Source of the DNA: Acestrorhynchus altus | Taxonomy: Eukaryota; Chordata; Actinopteri; Characiformes; Acestrorhynchidae | Assembly (NCBI GenBank): GCA_034509495.1 | Contig: CM067522.1 | Location: forward strand, 11,641,523 to 11,705,522 | Reading direction: 5' to 3' | DNA: 64,000 nt | Made by a program: the position numbers and the translations under genes | Shown here: piece by piece, positions 43,831 through 54,499 of the stretch | How the letters are laid out: every line of letters starts with the position of its first letter | How positions within the stretch are numbered: the first letter of the stretch is position 1 | Notes under the pieces: model-generated | Told to the model about the DNA's origin: nothing | Databases searched by the model: none | Seen by the model: only the letters and a program-made list of their open reading frames with translations

Positions 43831-46420
43831 ACATTCCTGTCACCCGCCTGACAGAATACTTGGCCGGCATGCAGGTAGCAGAGTATAAATCTGTATTCGA
43901 GGCAGTATCAGTCCAAGGGCAACTGCTTGGATAGCATCAACAGATCCTCAGTGGGCTAAGTCAGTCTGAGAAGGAGTTGTCAGCTCAGCAAGCCCAACAA
44001 CAGCATCAACAGACACTGTCTATGTTCATGAGTTAGCAGTAAGGGCAGCGCCTCCTGTATGCTTGCATGAGGGCCTGTGTCTATACTGTGGAGAATCCGG
44101 TCATATCAGACGGCATTGTGGTAAAGGACCCTCCTCCCATCCTGTCACCACCCTGGGAATGTGGTGAGTCTCCCCAGGAAGTGTTCAATTTCTAAAGCTT
44201 TCTTTTTACCAGTCACTGTTAGCTGCCAATAGAGGACCGTTTGTGTTTCAGTGCTGATCAACTCCAGGGACGGAGGGAAGCTTCATACACCGCGACCTGG
44301 TAAAGTAGCTGCAAGTGGCCGTAGAACCACTTCCACACAACTTGGGCATTATCGCGCTGGATATTCTGCCCCTGGGATATTCTCCCATCACCCATCTCAC
44401 TGCCACACTTACACTTCAAGTCAGCTGTATTCACCAAGAGCAGATTAGTCTGTTTGTTACACCTATGTCAGACTATACGATGATATTGGAATTTCCCTGG
44501 TTAGAGAAACCTTAGTCCATCATATCCTGGCCTCAGTGAGACATTTTATCCTGGTCCACTTTTTGTTATGACATTCTCTCCTAGCCCTCCATTGATGACA
44601 TTTTAATGTACTCAGCCACATTGGAACAGCATATAGGTCGTAATAAACCATAGTGAGAAATACTACTTGAAAACCACTTGTATGGTAAAGGGAGAGTCAC
44701 GAGAGTTCCACTTGCAATCCATGTCATTCCTGGGGTATATTGTTATGTCTAATGGAGTTACTTACCATGTCAGATAGTAAGGTGGAGGTGGTTACTAACT
44801 GGCCAGTTCCTGTCACAGTCAGAAGTTTTTCTATCTTTTACTTGGGTTTATCTGCCGATTTCCAGTAGAATTGCCTCTCCCACTCACTACGCACAGCAGA
44901 GATTCACCCAAAAGTGCCAGGCTTTCCATGACTCAATGATGCATTCATCAGCTCACAATGAACATTTCATGGTGAGTAGACACTTCCTAGTTGAGGCTAA
45001 TGTTAATACTGCCTAATACTCCCATAAATTGACTCCTACAGAAAATAATTATACAATAGGTTATTGGGAAGTCTTGGCTGTGAAACTTGCTCTGGAAGAA
45101 TGGTGGCATTGGTTGGAGGGTGCGTGACAGCTGTTCTTAGTTTTAACTGATCATAAAAATCTGAAGAATATAATCAAATAAGGTAGGTTAGTCAAATGGC
45201 ATTTTCACGCTTCCAATTCTTACTGTCCGGGCTGCATTAGCTGTAATGCTGATGCCCGGGCAGTATGAACTGGACAAAAAGGAGGATCAGGCTGTCAGAA
45301 TGTTCCATCATTTCCTGTCTACCATGCTCATCTCCCCTATTAGATCGAATCAGCACATCGAATCAGCATTGGTGGTTGCTCCAGCACCCAGTATCTGTCC
45401 TCCAGGTAAGTTGTATATACCTGTTTAGTTTAGAGATACACTGGTAACCTGGGCCCACTCCTCATTGTCATTAGGACATACTGGGTGGTCAGAATGCAAC
45501 AATTGTTACTTTCTCTGTACTCATGGGTGACTCTCAAGCAGCACGTGTAACACTGTGGTGTCCTGTTCCACTTGTGCACAAAATAAAACCCCTAAGACTC
45601 TCCCATCTGGCAGAAATGTGCCATTACCCATGCCTGCAAGGCCTTGGTCACACATAGACAACGATTATGCAATAGTTCTCCCCAGCTCTGATGGGTATAC
45701 TGCAGTACTGACAATGGTGGATCAATTTTCTCTGTGTTGTTTCTTTTAAGTCCCTTTCCATTGCATTTGAAACTGCCCAAGCTCTCTATGAGTAAGTGTT
45801 TAAGGCCTTTGGAGTGCCAGAGGAGATCCTTTCGGATTGGGTGATCTCAGTTCACCTCGCACGTATGGAGCTTTCAGCACATCTGTCTGTCCTCTGATTT
45901 ATCATTCACAGACAAATGGACAATGTGAAGAACATACCAGGACCTGGGTAAGTTCAGAGTATGTGTACCCGCAATCACAGACAGGCATAAATAGTAAATA
46001 TGGGCTAAAATTGCCCAGAACTCTCTCACTAACTCCACCACAGGCCTAAACCCATTTAGGTGCGAATTTAGGTACCATCTGCTTCTTATTTCATGGACTA
46101 CAGTACAAACAGTTCCCCTCATATATCCATGAAGACCAGGTTTGATTTATTTATCAGACTTTGAGTGGATGTAAACCTTTACAATCTAAGTACATTGGTC
46201 CACATGGTGTCAAAAAAGTTAATGATATCACTTACCAGCTCTACGGTGCAACTTGCAACACCTTGCCTATGCTTTTCATGTTCCCTTCTCAGCACATATC
46301 AGCGCCCATGCCAGAGGTGGATGGCTCTTTTGCATTTACCATGCATAAGGTCTTGGATTCTCAGTGCTATGGCCCATCTCAGGTCTACTCAGTCTGATTA
46401 GCACTCAGGTGGTCGATCTC
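43831..46420 (+). mobile_element. Degraded Ty3/Gypsy LTR retrotransposon
   Basis: Only the LTR tail (CCGCCTGACA, near 43843-43852) remains at the 5' side; no 3' LTR is visible. Domains appear in order with frames broken between them. A CCHC zinc knuckle (C-x2-C-x4-H-x4-C) at 44078-44119 marks the Gag end. The protease active-site region near 44250 reads NSR where DSG is expected. The reverse transcriptase core IDDI is at 44591-44602 and its thumb at about 44660-44850. RNase H (IGYWEVLAVKLALEEW) is at 45055-45110 and LTDHK at 45145. The integrase core has PARPWSHI and LTMVDQFS (45627-45740), FGVPEEIL (45810) and YHSQTNGQCE (45897-45926). A C-terminal chromodomain-like tail (KYIGPHGVKKVNDITYQL) is at 46188-46240. 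At about 2.6 kb it is roughly half the length of an intact element; stops, the Asp to Asn change in protease and frameshifts mean it is inactive. Confidence 0.9.
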
Positions 46421-46494
46421 ACACTGTCAGATTCCTGTGCGTACAGTGCCCAGCATGCATGTGGCAATAGTGTGGTAGTCTGATGATGTACTTT

Positions 46495-46605
46495 AGACCA
46501 GTGGTTCCCAACCCCTGGGAAATTTGTTCCGAGCCGCACAATAAAACCCCCGCACCCCCCTCACACCCCCGGTCGCGTGGTCGAGAAAAGAGGAGTAGAG
46601 CTCAT
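46495..46605. repeat. Possible hAT-type end fragment
   Basis: CCAGTGGTTCCCAACCCCTGG resembles a hAT terminal repeat, followed by a C-rich stretch with ACCCCCGCACCCCCC. The opposite end is not seen; a GT array starts 25 bp later. Confidence 0.45.
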
Positions 46606-46628
46606 AAGTAATACTATTTTTATATATA

Positions 46629-46630
<2 letters not shown>

Positions 46631-46691
<61 letters not shown>
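46631..46691. repeat. (GT)n microsatellite
   Basis: Pure GT array of about 30 units. Confidence 0.98.
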
Positions 46692-46693
<2 letters not shown>

Positions 46694-46699
46694 GTGTAT

Positions 46700-46998
46700 T
46701 TGTGTATATTGAACTGAGACTTGACTTGGACTTTGTATTTTGTGACTTATGAACACATCTGGTTTCTAATAAATTGGACAGTAGGCATCATTTCATATTA
46801 TTGTGTTAGGTATAATGCTCTATTTTTTGTATAGTTATTCTTTAATTGTGTCTGTGATACAGCACTCTGGGACTAAAAAGCTTTGCCACAGTTCAGCCCA
46901 CTTTAGTATCTTTTCAGCTTGACCTTCCATGCAAACCCTGACTCTACCTTCATCTCTTGTCCCCATGCTTCCTGAGAACAGCATTTTCCAACCATCCA

Positions 46999-47000
<2 letters not shown>
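46700..47000. other. Unique stretch
   Basis: Nothing recognised. Confidence 0.5.

Positions 47001-47002
<2 letters not shown>

Positions 47003-47061
<59 letters not shown>
47003..47061. repeat. (CT)n microsatellite
   Basis: Pure CT array of about 29 units. Confidence 0.98.
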
Positions 47062-47065
<4 letters not shown>

Positions 47066-47084
47066 ATCTCTCCTCCCTCCCCAC

Positions 47085-47240
47085 GCTCCTGCCATTGGCT
47101 GTTGCTTAATGGACTAAAGCACTCCTCAATAGGCCGACGCAGTCCGTCAAGATGCAGGGTCATGACCTCTCCTGGCTGGCGAGAGGGAAATCGCAATTCA
47201 TATCGGCCAGAGCAGCTGCCACGCTAAACACGAAATCTCA
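47085..47240. promoter_or_regulatory. Candidate conserved non-coding block
   Basis: Balanced, CpG-bearing and non-repetitive. It contains a CCAAT-type CCATTGGCTG, GCTTAATGGAC, AGGCCGACGCAGTCCG, CAGGGTCATGACC (nuclear-receptor-like GGTCATGACC palindrome) and GGAAATCGCAATTC. It starts about 25 bp after a CT array and is followed by CA-rich DNA. Function is inferred. Confidence 0.4.
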
Positions 47241-47244
47241 TCCA

Positions 47245-47945
47245 ATTTCTAGATGCACACACGCACACACATACACACATGCACACATGCACGAACACCG
47301 GGGAAGGGAAGGGGGTTGGTAAATAGGTTGTGGGGCATTCTCATGGATTTTAGATTGGTTTCTCAATTTCACCTCGCTGGGGAAAAGACAGAGCAAACGG
47401 AAAAGAAAAAAAAAACAAGACAGAGATGAAACAAACAAAAAGGGTTTGCATTCAAACAAACAAAAGGGGGATACAATATAAACCAGACAAGAAACACATC
47501 ATAAACAAAGAAATGGCACAAATCCGCACTGAAACGCTTATGCACAGATATGCAAAACTAGCACATTTAGAATTCATACAGTTGTGATATGCATTGTTTG
47601 TCTATAAAATCAGCATTTCAAACATTACAGAAATGGTTACTTTAGTCAAAAACAACAGTTCATTTTGCCTCCTATTTCTCATTAGAACTGAGCTGGAATG
47701 ACAAACAGGTTTTAAGTTTACCTGGAAACTTATAACTAGTGCATACACTTACCACACATATTAAATAGTGTTTAAAATTCCTTTAAAACAAGTTAAAAAT
47801 GGATCAAATGAGCTTCTACTAGATATAGACTATAAGACATCAGGTCCCTATTTCAGTGATTATTTATTTTTGATGACACATTTGTTTAATGAAAGTTTGA
47901 AAGAAATAAAAAAAAACACCTAAAATCCAAAATAAATAAATAAAT
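47245..47945. other. Unique stretch, no gene seen
   Basis: CA-rich patch (47252-47295), A-rich patch near 47400, otherwise unique AT-rich DNA. Confidence 0.5.
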
Positions 47946-47949
47946 AAAT

Positions 47950-48440
47950 AATAACCTACAGACACATATAATTATGTGATCTATTCATCATTGTGTGATT
48001 TATTGTGAGAAAATAATCTAGTTCAGAAACCAGCTAAATTTCAGTCATTTCCAACTGAATCAAATCCCAGTTTAAATGCCAAAAGAGCTTCCAGTGCATA
48101 TTTACTACTCTGTCCACACTTGCTCAATCTGCATGAAGAATCTACTCAGTGAGAAGGGGAGGTTCTATTGACATTGACAAAGATATTTTATTATAGAGGA
48201 AAATGAGATGGGAGGTGCTGTTTCAGAGTTAAAATGCTTATAAGAGAACAACTCATTATTTCAAAATATCTTTGTCAAACTAATCATTACAAAAAAAATG
48301 AATCAGAATTATTGCAGTTTGTATTATGAATCTCTGTATTATGACTCTGTATTATGAATTTCCAACAGGATTTCTAAGATGTTTATCAAAGTTATTTTTT
48401 GTAGGCAAAAGTAAATTTTTGTCAAAGTTTTCTCAAGAGC
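47950..48440 (-). mobile_element. Family F repeat, copy 8
   Basis: In reverse: TAACCTACAGACACATATAA, AACTGAATCAAATCCCAG, TGCCAAAAGAGC, GCTCAATCTGCATGAAG (decayed core), GAGGAAAATGAGATGG and CAAACTAATCATTAC. Preceded by an AAATAAATAAATA run. Confidence 0.8.
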
Positions 48441-48529
48441 TTGTCAAAGTTGATTCTGAGGCAGTGTAACAGGGTGGTAAATTGGCCTGCATTAAAAAAC
48501 AAAACAACCTGCAGAACTCAAGGTGGTTC

Positions 48530-48870
48530 AGTTGACAAGCTTTTTTCTTGGCCAGCATAGGGGTTTTTTTTGTTTGAGTTTGATGGTTTAAATGGTTGAC
48601 AAGCATGACCAGCTCTGCCACCATGACCATGCAGGCCAACTAGCATGACCAGCTTGACTAAGCCAGTTGACCGGCATGACTAGCATGACTAAGATTGTCA
48701 ATCAGAATCAGCAGGAAAACCAAACCTGACCAAATCATACACAGAACCATTCACTATGCTAGTCAAGCCAGCTTGTTTGCCAGTATGTTTTTGTCTGGAT
48801 GACCAGCTTTCAACCAGTTTGACCATGAAAGACCGGCTGAGAGCATCTGAAACCAGCTACCAGCAAAAGC
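48530..48870. repeat. Degenerate minisatellite, (T)GACCAGC(A)TGAC type
   Basis: Many imperfect units built from TGACCAGC, TTGACAAGC, CATGACTAGC and CAGTTGACC, on both sides of a less repetitive patch near 48690-48760. Unit length is irregular (10-14 bp). Neither strand has a significant frame. Confidence 0.7.
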
Positions 48871-48879
48871 TGTTCTTGA

Positions 48880-49320
48880 GCTGAATTTATATTATAATTT
48901 ATATTAAATGATATTTTGTACCTTATTTCTGAGTGTGTTTTGTTGTAGCAGCCATGAAATTCAACCTCTGGTCACTTAATTTCACAAAGCAAGTACCATC
49001 ACTGCAACCAGTTTCTGTACAGAAGACATTTTGTCCTTCCCATCGTTGTCATGGAGAAAGGATTATTTGAATGTACTTGCATTCCTAGTCAGTTTGATAG
49101 TAAATTAATTAGAGTTCTGTGTGCATCCTTCTCTGTGATGGATTTGTCACCTATCACAAAAAGGGTAAACTTCAGATCCCACACTCACAAATTAAAACCA
49201 TACATCTTAAAGCAGTTGCTATGCCAGCGAGGCTGTCTATGTGAGAAATGGTTGACAGCAGCCAGTTGACTGTGTGTGGCTGAGAGTGTTTGGTTTGTGT
49301 TGACTAAAAGTGCGTGTTTG
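48880..49320. other. Unique stretch
   Basis: The 72-codon frame 49051-49269 has no recognised family. Confidence 0.45.

Positions 49321-49322
<2 letters not shown>

Positions 49323-49376
<54 letters not shown>
49323..49376. repeat. (TG)n microsatellite
   Basis: Pure TG array of about 27 units; shorter GT runs continue at 49441-49482. Confidence 0.98.
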
Positions 49377-49379
<3 letters not shown>

Positions 49380-49542
49380 TTGCCACACAGGCATGCGTGT
49401 GAACGATGGATGTTGCCATCACTTGTTTATATGTGGGTGGTGTATGTGTGTAGTGGGTGAACAAGTGTGTGTGTGTGTGTGTACACGCATGCCCAGGAGC
49501 AGTGTAATCAAAGCCACCTTTTCTCCCTGGCACTCCACTCAG

Positions 49543-49610
<68 letters not shown>
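49543..49610. repeat. (CA)n microsatellite
   Basis: Pure CA array of about 34 units, opposite in strand sense to the TG array 170 bp upstream, so the two arrays are inverted relative to each other. Confidence 0.98.
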
Positions 49611-49612
<2 letters not shown>

Positions 49613-49619
49613 TTTAATA

Positions 49620-50580
49620 CAGTATAAGGAAATGGAGTCACATGTATATCCAGTATATATTGTGAGTACCCATACGTAACTATGTAATATGTTCTATACA
49701 GTCGGGCCACAACTTTGCTTCTGTATACCCCCACAATGGATTTGACTTTCAGCTTTAGTTCAAGTGCTTAACCAACAATATAGCATTAACCATTGGGGAA
49801 TTAAAGCCATTTTTATGCAGTCCCTCCAATTTCACAGGTCGTAATAGTCATTGAATAATTGAATAATTATGAATACATTTAATTATAAATATACAGATTA
49901 CATTTAATTCAAGTCAGTGAATGACTGCCAGATACCTGCAACCCATGGACGTCCCCAGTAATGGATTGGCCATCGAGATTATGCACTATTGGTGTTGGCC
50001 ACTGAAGATCCACATCCATAGGGTGAAGGGGCCAGTTGCCAACACCCCCGCACCCTAGTTGATAAAACAAAACCAATCAATCTGAGCAGAAAGTAAATCT
50101 GTATACACTTCAGAATTCATCCTGCTACACTTATCAGTTACTACAGGATTGGATCTTGAGGTAAGCCCTATGTATTCACGTTCATGCGTCCATTTTTGAA
50201 TTGTAAATTGGGATGCACTAAATATTTTGGCAACTACAAGAAATAGCAAATACGCACTTTCAGTGATTGGCCAAATACAGTAAGTGAAAAAAACTGACCT
50301 AACACATCAGGGAGGGATATGTAACAAATGGCTATAATTCATATGATTCATATAATTCATACAGCCATTAACACAACATTTTGGTTTAAACACTTAAACA
50401 CACTAATTTAACAATAAAATCACATATTGAACACTTTGTTTCATATCTGTTGTGGTGGGGGGACTGTTGAAATTTTTACCAAAAGACCATAATTAACCTT
50501 TAATGGCTTTATAAGCATTTTCATAGTGATGTCTAAAAGATATATTTCAGCAAATCATATTCATGTAGCTATTTCCTCAG
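49620..50580. other. Unique AT-rich stretch, no gene seen
   Basis: A balanced patch near 49930-50060 (CATGGACGTCCCCAG, GGGGCCAGTTGCC) may be part of an unidentified repeat. No coding signal. Confidence 0.45.
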
Positions 50581-50584
50581 AAAA

Positions 50585-51568
50585 ATAAAATGCACCAAAA
50601 AGGAGTTCTTGGAATTGAATGAAACTTCATGTGCAAGTATAATCATGATATATCTGATATCTGACAGTGATATTACAATATTACAGTGAAAGGACATGTT
50701 TATTGGGGTAAACTGAGCAATCAAAAGGGTACTTGGTGTACCCTGTTGGGCAACCTCTAGCCTGGATACATGATGATATGCGATTCAGCATGAAGGCATA
50801 TAGGTCCTATATACCATCCTGCAGCACATTTGTCCACAGATATTGCAGCTGGGCCTGTAGATCCTGCAAAGTTGCAGGTTATCAAAGCTTGCATCCCAGC
50901 TGGTCCCATAGATGCCCGATTGCCCATAAATCTGGTGATCAGACAGGCCAAGGAAAAGTTACAATTTGGTGGAGACATTCCTGGGAAATCTGTGTGTAGG
51001 AGACTGGCATTATCCTGCCCGTTGTTAGCCCTGCCATGAGAGGCAACATACATGGCTACAGGATGTCCTTCACATATCACTGAGTTGTTAGTATACCTTA
51101 TATCACTAATGGGGTGACTGACTGTTGTATCCGATGGCTCCCCAGATCATCATACCAGTGGTTGGGGCAATGGGGCAATCCATAGCAAAGGCCGGATAGA
51201 AGTGCTCTCCATGAGGCCTCTATACTCAAACCTGACCACTGTCAGATCCCAAATACTGTGTGTGAGTGCCCTTGTGTAACCACTTCTCCGTACTCTTAAC
51301 AGCTTGGTCAGAATGGCCTAGATGGTGGGCAAAGATGATGGGTTGAAATTAGCATCCTGTATCTTGTCTCAGTCCAATGATTTATCCTGCCAACTGTTAA
51401 AAATGTCTTTGACTGTGTCATAGAGGCAAGTTTGTCAGTCAATGATCTCTCAACAAGATGTTCACTACTCAAAAATAGCCTACTTTTTATGTGGCAGTAG
51501 GAAAAGCAATTTTATGCTCTTGTGCAAAAACTGTGTAATCAGAGCACACCTGTGATCATATACATATC

Positions 51569-51646
<78 letters not shown>

Positions 51647-51690
51647 GATATCACATGTCTGTCTGGGTGCACTATTTTTGTCAGTGTAAT
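50585..51690 (-). mobile_element. Mariner-like element, nearly full length but dead (family M, copy C)
   Basis: Ends near TGCACCAAAAAGGAG at the low side and TTTTTGTCAGTG at about 51678-51689. On the minus strand, transposase pieces include QDNA (CAGGATAATGCC complement, 51007-51018, second catalytic Asp), and GGAACATTCC-type segments upstream. The stretch CCTCTAGCCTGGATACATGATG at 50753-50774 corresponds to the C-terminal coding end. Frameshifts break it; the longest minus frame (50757-51080, 107 codons) runs in the wrong frame for much of its length. The 5' leader side has been invaded or expanded by a TA array (51571-51643). Confidence 0.85.
51571..51643. repeat. (TA)n microsatellite inside a mariner copy
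   Basis: Pure TA array of about 36 units lying in the leader of the family M copy, close to its outer end. Confidence 0.97.
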
Positions 51691-51694
51691 TGAG

Positions 51695-51842
51695 AAATGG
51701 TAAAATCCCTATTTGCCTGCAAGTTTTTTAGGAATATTTGGAAGACTGGAGAGGTGGTTCACTGTTCTACTGTGCAGCAACACAAATATGACCATTGTGA
51801 AAGAGTCTTCAGAGGAAAACCACTGATATCCAAAATGCTGCC

Positions 51843-51845
<3 letters not shown>
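51695..51845. other. Unique spacer
   Basis: Nothing recognised. Confidence 0.5.
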
Positions 51846-51846
<1 letters not shown>

Positions 51847-51920
<74 letters not shown>

Positions 51921-51989
51921 TGCATTCATACTCACATACTACTTGCATACACAAACACATGTATACACACACACACATAGACACACACA

Positions 51990-52064
<75 letters not shown>
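51847..52064. repeat. Double (CA)n microsatellite
   Basis: Two CA arrays (51847-51918 and about 51964-52064), the second with TAGA and CAGA interruptions, separated by a 45-bp CA-leaning spacer. It explains the 153- and 117-codon TH and VC frames. Confidence 0.98.
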
Positions 52065-52068
<4 letters not shown>

Positions 52069-52385
52069 CTCTGCTGCCAGCTCTTCTCCTTGGGCAGCAT
52101 TAATTGGACTGCTGGGAGTTTGCTCCACCATTGTTTTATTATTTATATTAAAGCATAAGGAAGTAAGCACTGGCCCATTCCTGTGTTCGTGTATGCTGGG
52201 CGCATAGTATGAATATTTGACGTCCCATCTATTATTTATCAGAGGCTGGCTTCATCATTTATCGGGGGGAAATAATACCGTATACATTTCAATTTCACCA
52301 CGGCTGATCTGCATTTTAGCATCCCCCTGCGGCCTTGTCGCAGACTGAGATAGCTGACATGGAGGGGCTCCTAACAAATCCCACT
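52065..52385. promoter_or_regulatory. Strongest candidate conserved non-coding block
   Basis: A 320-bp, non-repetitive, balanced-composition block enclosed by CA arrays on both sides. It contains CTGCTGCCAGCTCTTC, GGGCAGCATTAATTGGAC (ATTAAT homeodomain core), TTGTTTTATTATTTATATT, ATATTTGACGTCCCATC (CRE-like TGACGTCC), CTATTATTTATCAGAGG and CATTTATCGGGGGG (two GATA-type TTATC sites). No frame, repeat signature or splice pattern. Regulatory function is inferred. Confidence 0.45.

Positions 52386-52388
<3 letters not shown>

Positions 52389-52436
<48 letters not shown>
52389..52436. repeat. (CA)n microsatellite
   Basis: Pure CA array of about 24 units immediately after the unique block. Confidence 0.98.
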
Positions 52437-52439
<3 letters not shown>

Positions 52440-52910
52440 TGGCATGAGATTGCTTACATATATATTCCCTTATGAGAGTTTGCAAGAAGAGCTGTGGGCA
52501 AGCAACCAATCACCTGTGAGGCTTTGAAAGTAAACAACTTGCGTCGGAAATGCAAATATGTTTTTCGACACGAGTGAAATGTGCTAGCTGTCATTAAGCA
52601 TAAATGCTGAAGTTTTATTGGTCTAGCAGGAGTGCGCCACACTGGAATAGAAACATGCCACCACACAAAGTGTTTGAGGTTCATAGCAAATATAGAATTT
52701 CCAGATGTGCGCTTATAGTGTATGAGGATATGGTTATGTTTGAGGTGTGTGAAGGTGGAATTACAGGTGAATGGCTTGATATCAATGACTTTTATACCAT
52801 AAACATGGCTTCTTTCTACTGGTTGGTGCTGACAGCAGAAACTGAATAAAGCTGAATAGCATATAGTGATTTTCTGTTGTATTTTTCTCCTGGGTTGCAT
52901 TGTGTATAGA
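52440..52910. other. Unique stretch with opposed frames
   Basis: A minus frame of 153 codons (52454-52915) and a plus frame of 81 codons (52604-52849) overlap fully. Neither has a recognised domain, signal peptide or splice context. I treat both as chance, with the plus frame a weak alternative. Confidence 0.4.
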
Positions 52911-52914
52911 GTCA

Positions 52915-53445
52915 CTGAAGTGTTTGCAGGTGGTTGCTATAGTATTTCAGATTATTGCAACAGTGTCCCATGTAATTGCTATGGTGTAACTAACTATTTG
53001 CTATGGTACAGATAAATTATTGTTAGGTGGTTTTTGAGGCATTGCTAGAGGGTTGGTAGAGTATCCCAGGTGGTTGCTATGGTGTTGCTAAGTGGTTGAT
53101 GAGCTGTTGCTATGGTATTGCTAGATGGTTGTTATGATGGTGTTACTTATGATGGTATTTAGTTACTTATGATGGTATCCCAGGGGGTTGTTTTGGTTTT
53201 CCTAGGTGGTTGCTATAGTATCCCAGGTGGCTGCTATTTTGTTGCCATGTGCTTGCAAAATAGTGTTGCAAGGTGTTTGTAGTGTTTGATATAATGTTGT
53301 TAAATAGTTGTTAGATTGTTGCCATAGTTATTATGATGATGCTAAGTGGTTGCTATGGTATCTCTGGTGTCTGAGGTGGTTGCTCAGATTTTGCCAAGTA
53401 ATTGCAAACTGTACCCTATGTGGTTGTTTGGATGTTACTAATGTA
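52915..53445 (+). repeat. Degenerate minisatellite, GGTGGTTGCTATGGT type
   Basis: More than twenty imperfect units combining GGTGGTTGCTAT, GGTGTTGCTA and GGTATCCCAG, with lengths of 16-30 bp. The best preserved pair is near 53068-53100. Translation is stop-rich in all frames. Confidence 0.85.
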
Positions 53446-53449
53446 TCAT

Positions 53450-54065
53450 CATAACATTTAAACAAAGGCACCTCATTCATTCCTGTGGTGAAAAAAAAAA
53501 TCTGGAAAATACATTGTAACGTGGAAACTGTACCAGAGCCAGTTTATGAGGAGCCTGACCTCTTCCTATTTCCCCTGTTTCATCAAAAAATGACAAAAAG
53601 CCAGAGGGAGCCCTCTATAGTGAGTCCTGAGTGAATGGAAAGATGTATTTCAATAAAAAGTAAAATTTCTTCTGGCTCCAGAAATACTCCCATGTCTGCT
53701 AATGGTGATGTCCTTGAATCACACTTGATGAATCATGATTACAAATAAGGCTCTTGTACAGTTTTTTAACTGGAGTTAAATGATCAAACATTAAAAACTA
53801 TGTTTTAAATGTTTTTAATGTTGCTCAAATGCTCCATATTGGACAATGAGTGCCTTGAGTCTGACAAACCCTGAAGACATTCATAAGTGGTCATTTTCCT
53901 TTTTACAAGTTCTCTGTATGGCTACAAAAAGCTATATTACAAGCCCAAGTCACACAGTCAGACCCCAAAACTGGAATGGTTACGATATCTCTGAAAACAA
54001 TGCATAATCCTAATAATAAATGGATAGTAGGTAATTATCATAAACTGGTGGCACTTTTTTCTTTA
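53450..54065. other. Unique AT-rich stretch, no gene seen
   Basis: Nothing recognised. Confidence 0.5.
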
Positions 54066-54074
54066 AGAATTTTA

Positions 54075-54495
54075 ACAATTTCCCCCCAATTTGGAAGTGC
54101 CAATTACTCAACTCCATTAAGACTCTCTTCCTATTATATATGTATCTCCCAACACAAGGAGGATGAAGACAAGCAATACAGGTGAAGCCATACACATGTT
54201 CAGATACATGTAAAGCCATCCACCACTTTTTTTTGTACTGCTGAGTTTGCATCATTGGCTGAGCTAATGCTCTAAGGAACGTGTGGGATCCCCAGCTCCA
54301 ATATAACAGCTAACAGATGCCTGTGCTGGCCAGCATTGTACTGGGTGTGATGTGGGGAGAGAGCACCACCAAGAGACAGCAATTTTGCTTTCTCAAACTC
54401 TGGCTGCTGATGAACCTGCCATTCTCTGATCATAATGCTAGCTTTAGAATGCTGATGGGACAGGGCCGCAGTACCGCATGCATGCTGTAGCACAG
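54075..54495 (-). mobile_element. tRNA-derived SINE, copy 4 (reverse)
   Basis: Reverse complement of the copy at 28545, starting with the tail block CCCCAATTTGGAAGTGCC, then TGAAGACAAG, CATCATTGGCTGAGC, CAGCTAACAGATGCC, ACTGGGTGTGATGTGGGGAG and CAATTTTGCTTTCTCAAAC. A short duplication (ACATGTTCAGATACATG) near 54195-54211 splits the tail. Confidence 0.8.
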
Positions 54496-54499
54496 TATT

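Noticed and set aside
43831..46420. Endogenous retrovirus rather than a Gypsy retrotransposon
   Set aside because: Gag zinc knuckle, IDDI motif, integrase and chromodomain-like tail fit Ty3/Gypsy; no envelope region is seen after integrase.
52454..52915. 153-codon minus and 81-codon plus frames opposite each other
   Set aside because: Full overlap of opposed frames, no family signature and no flanking splice signals.
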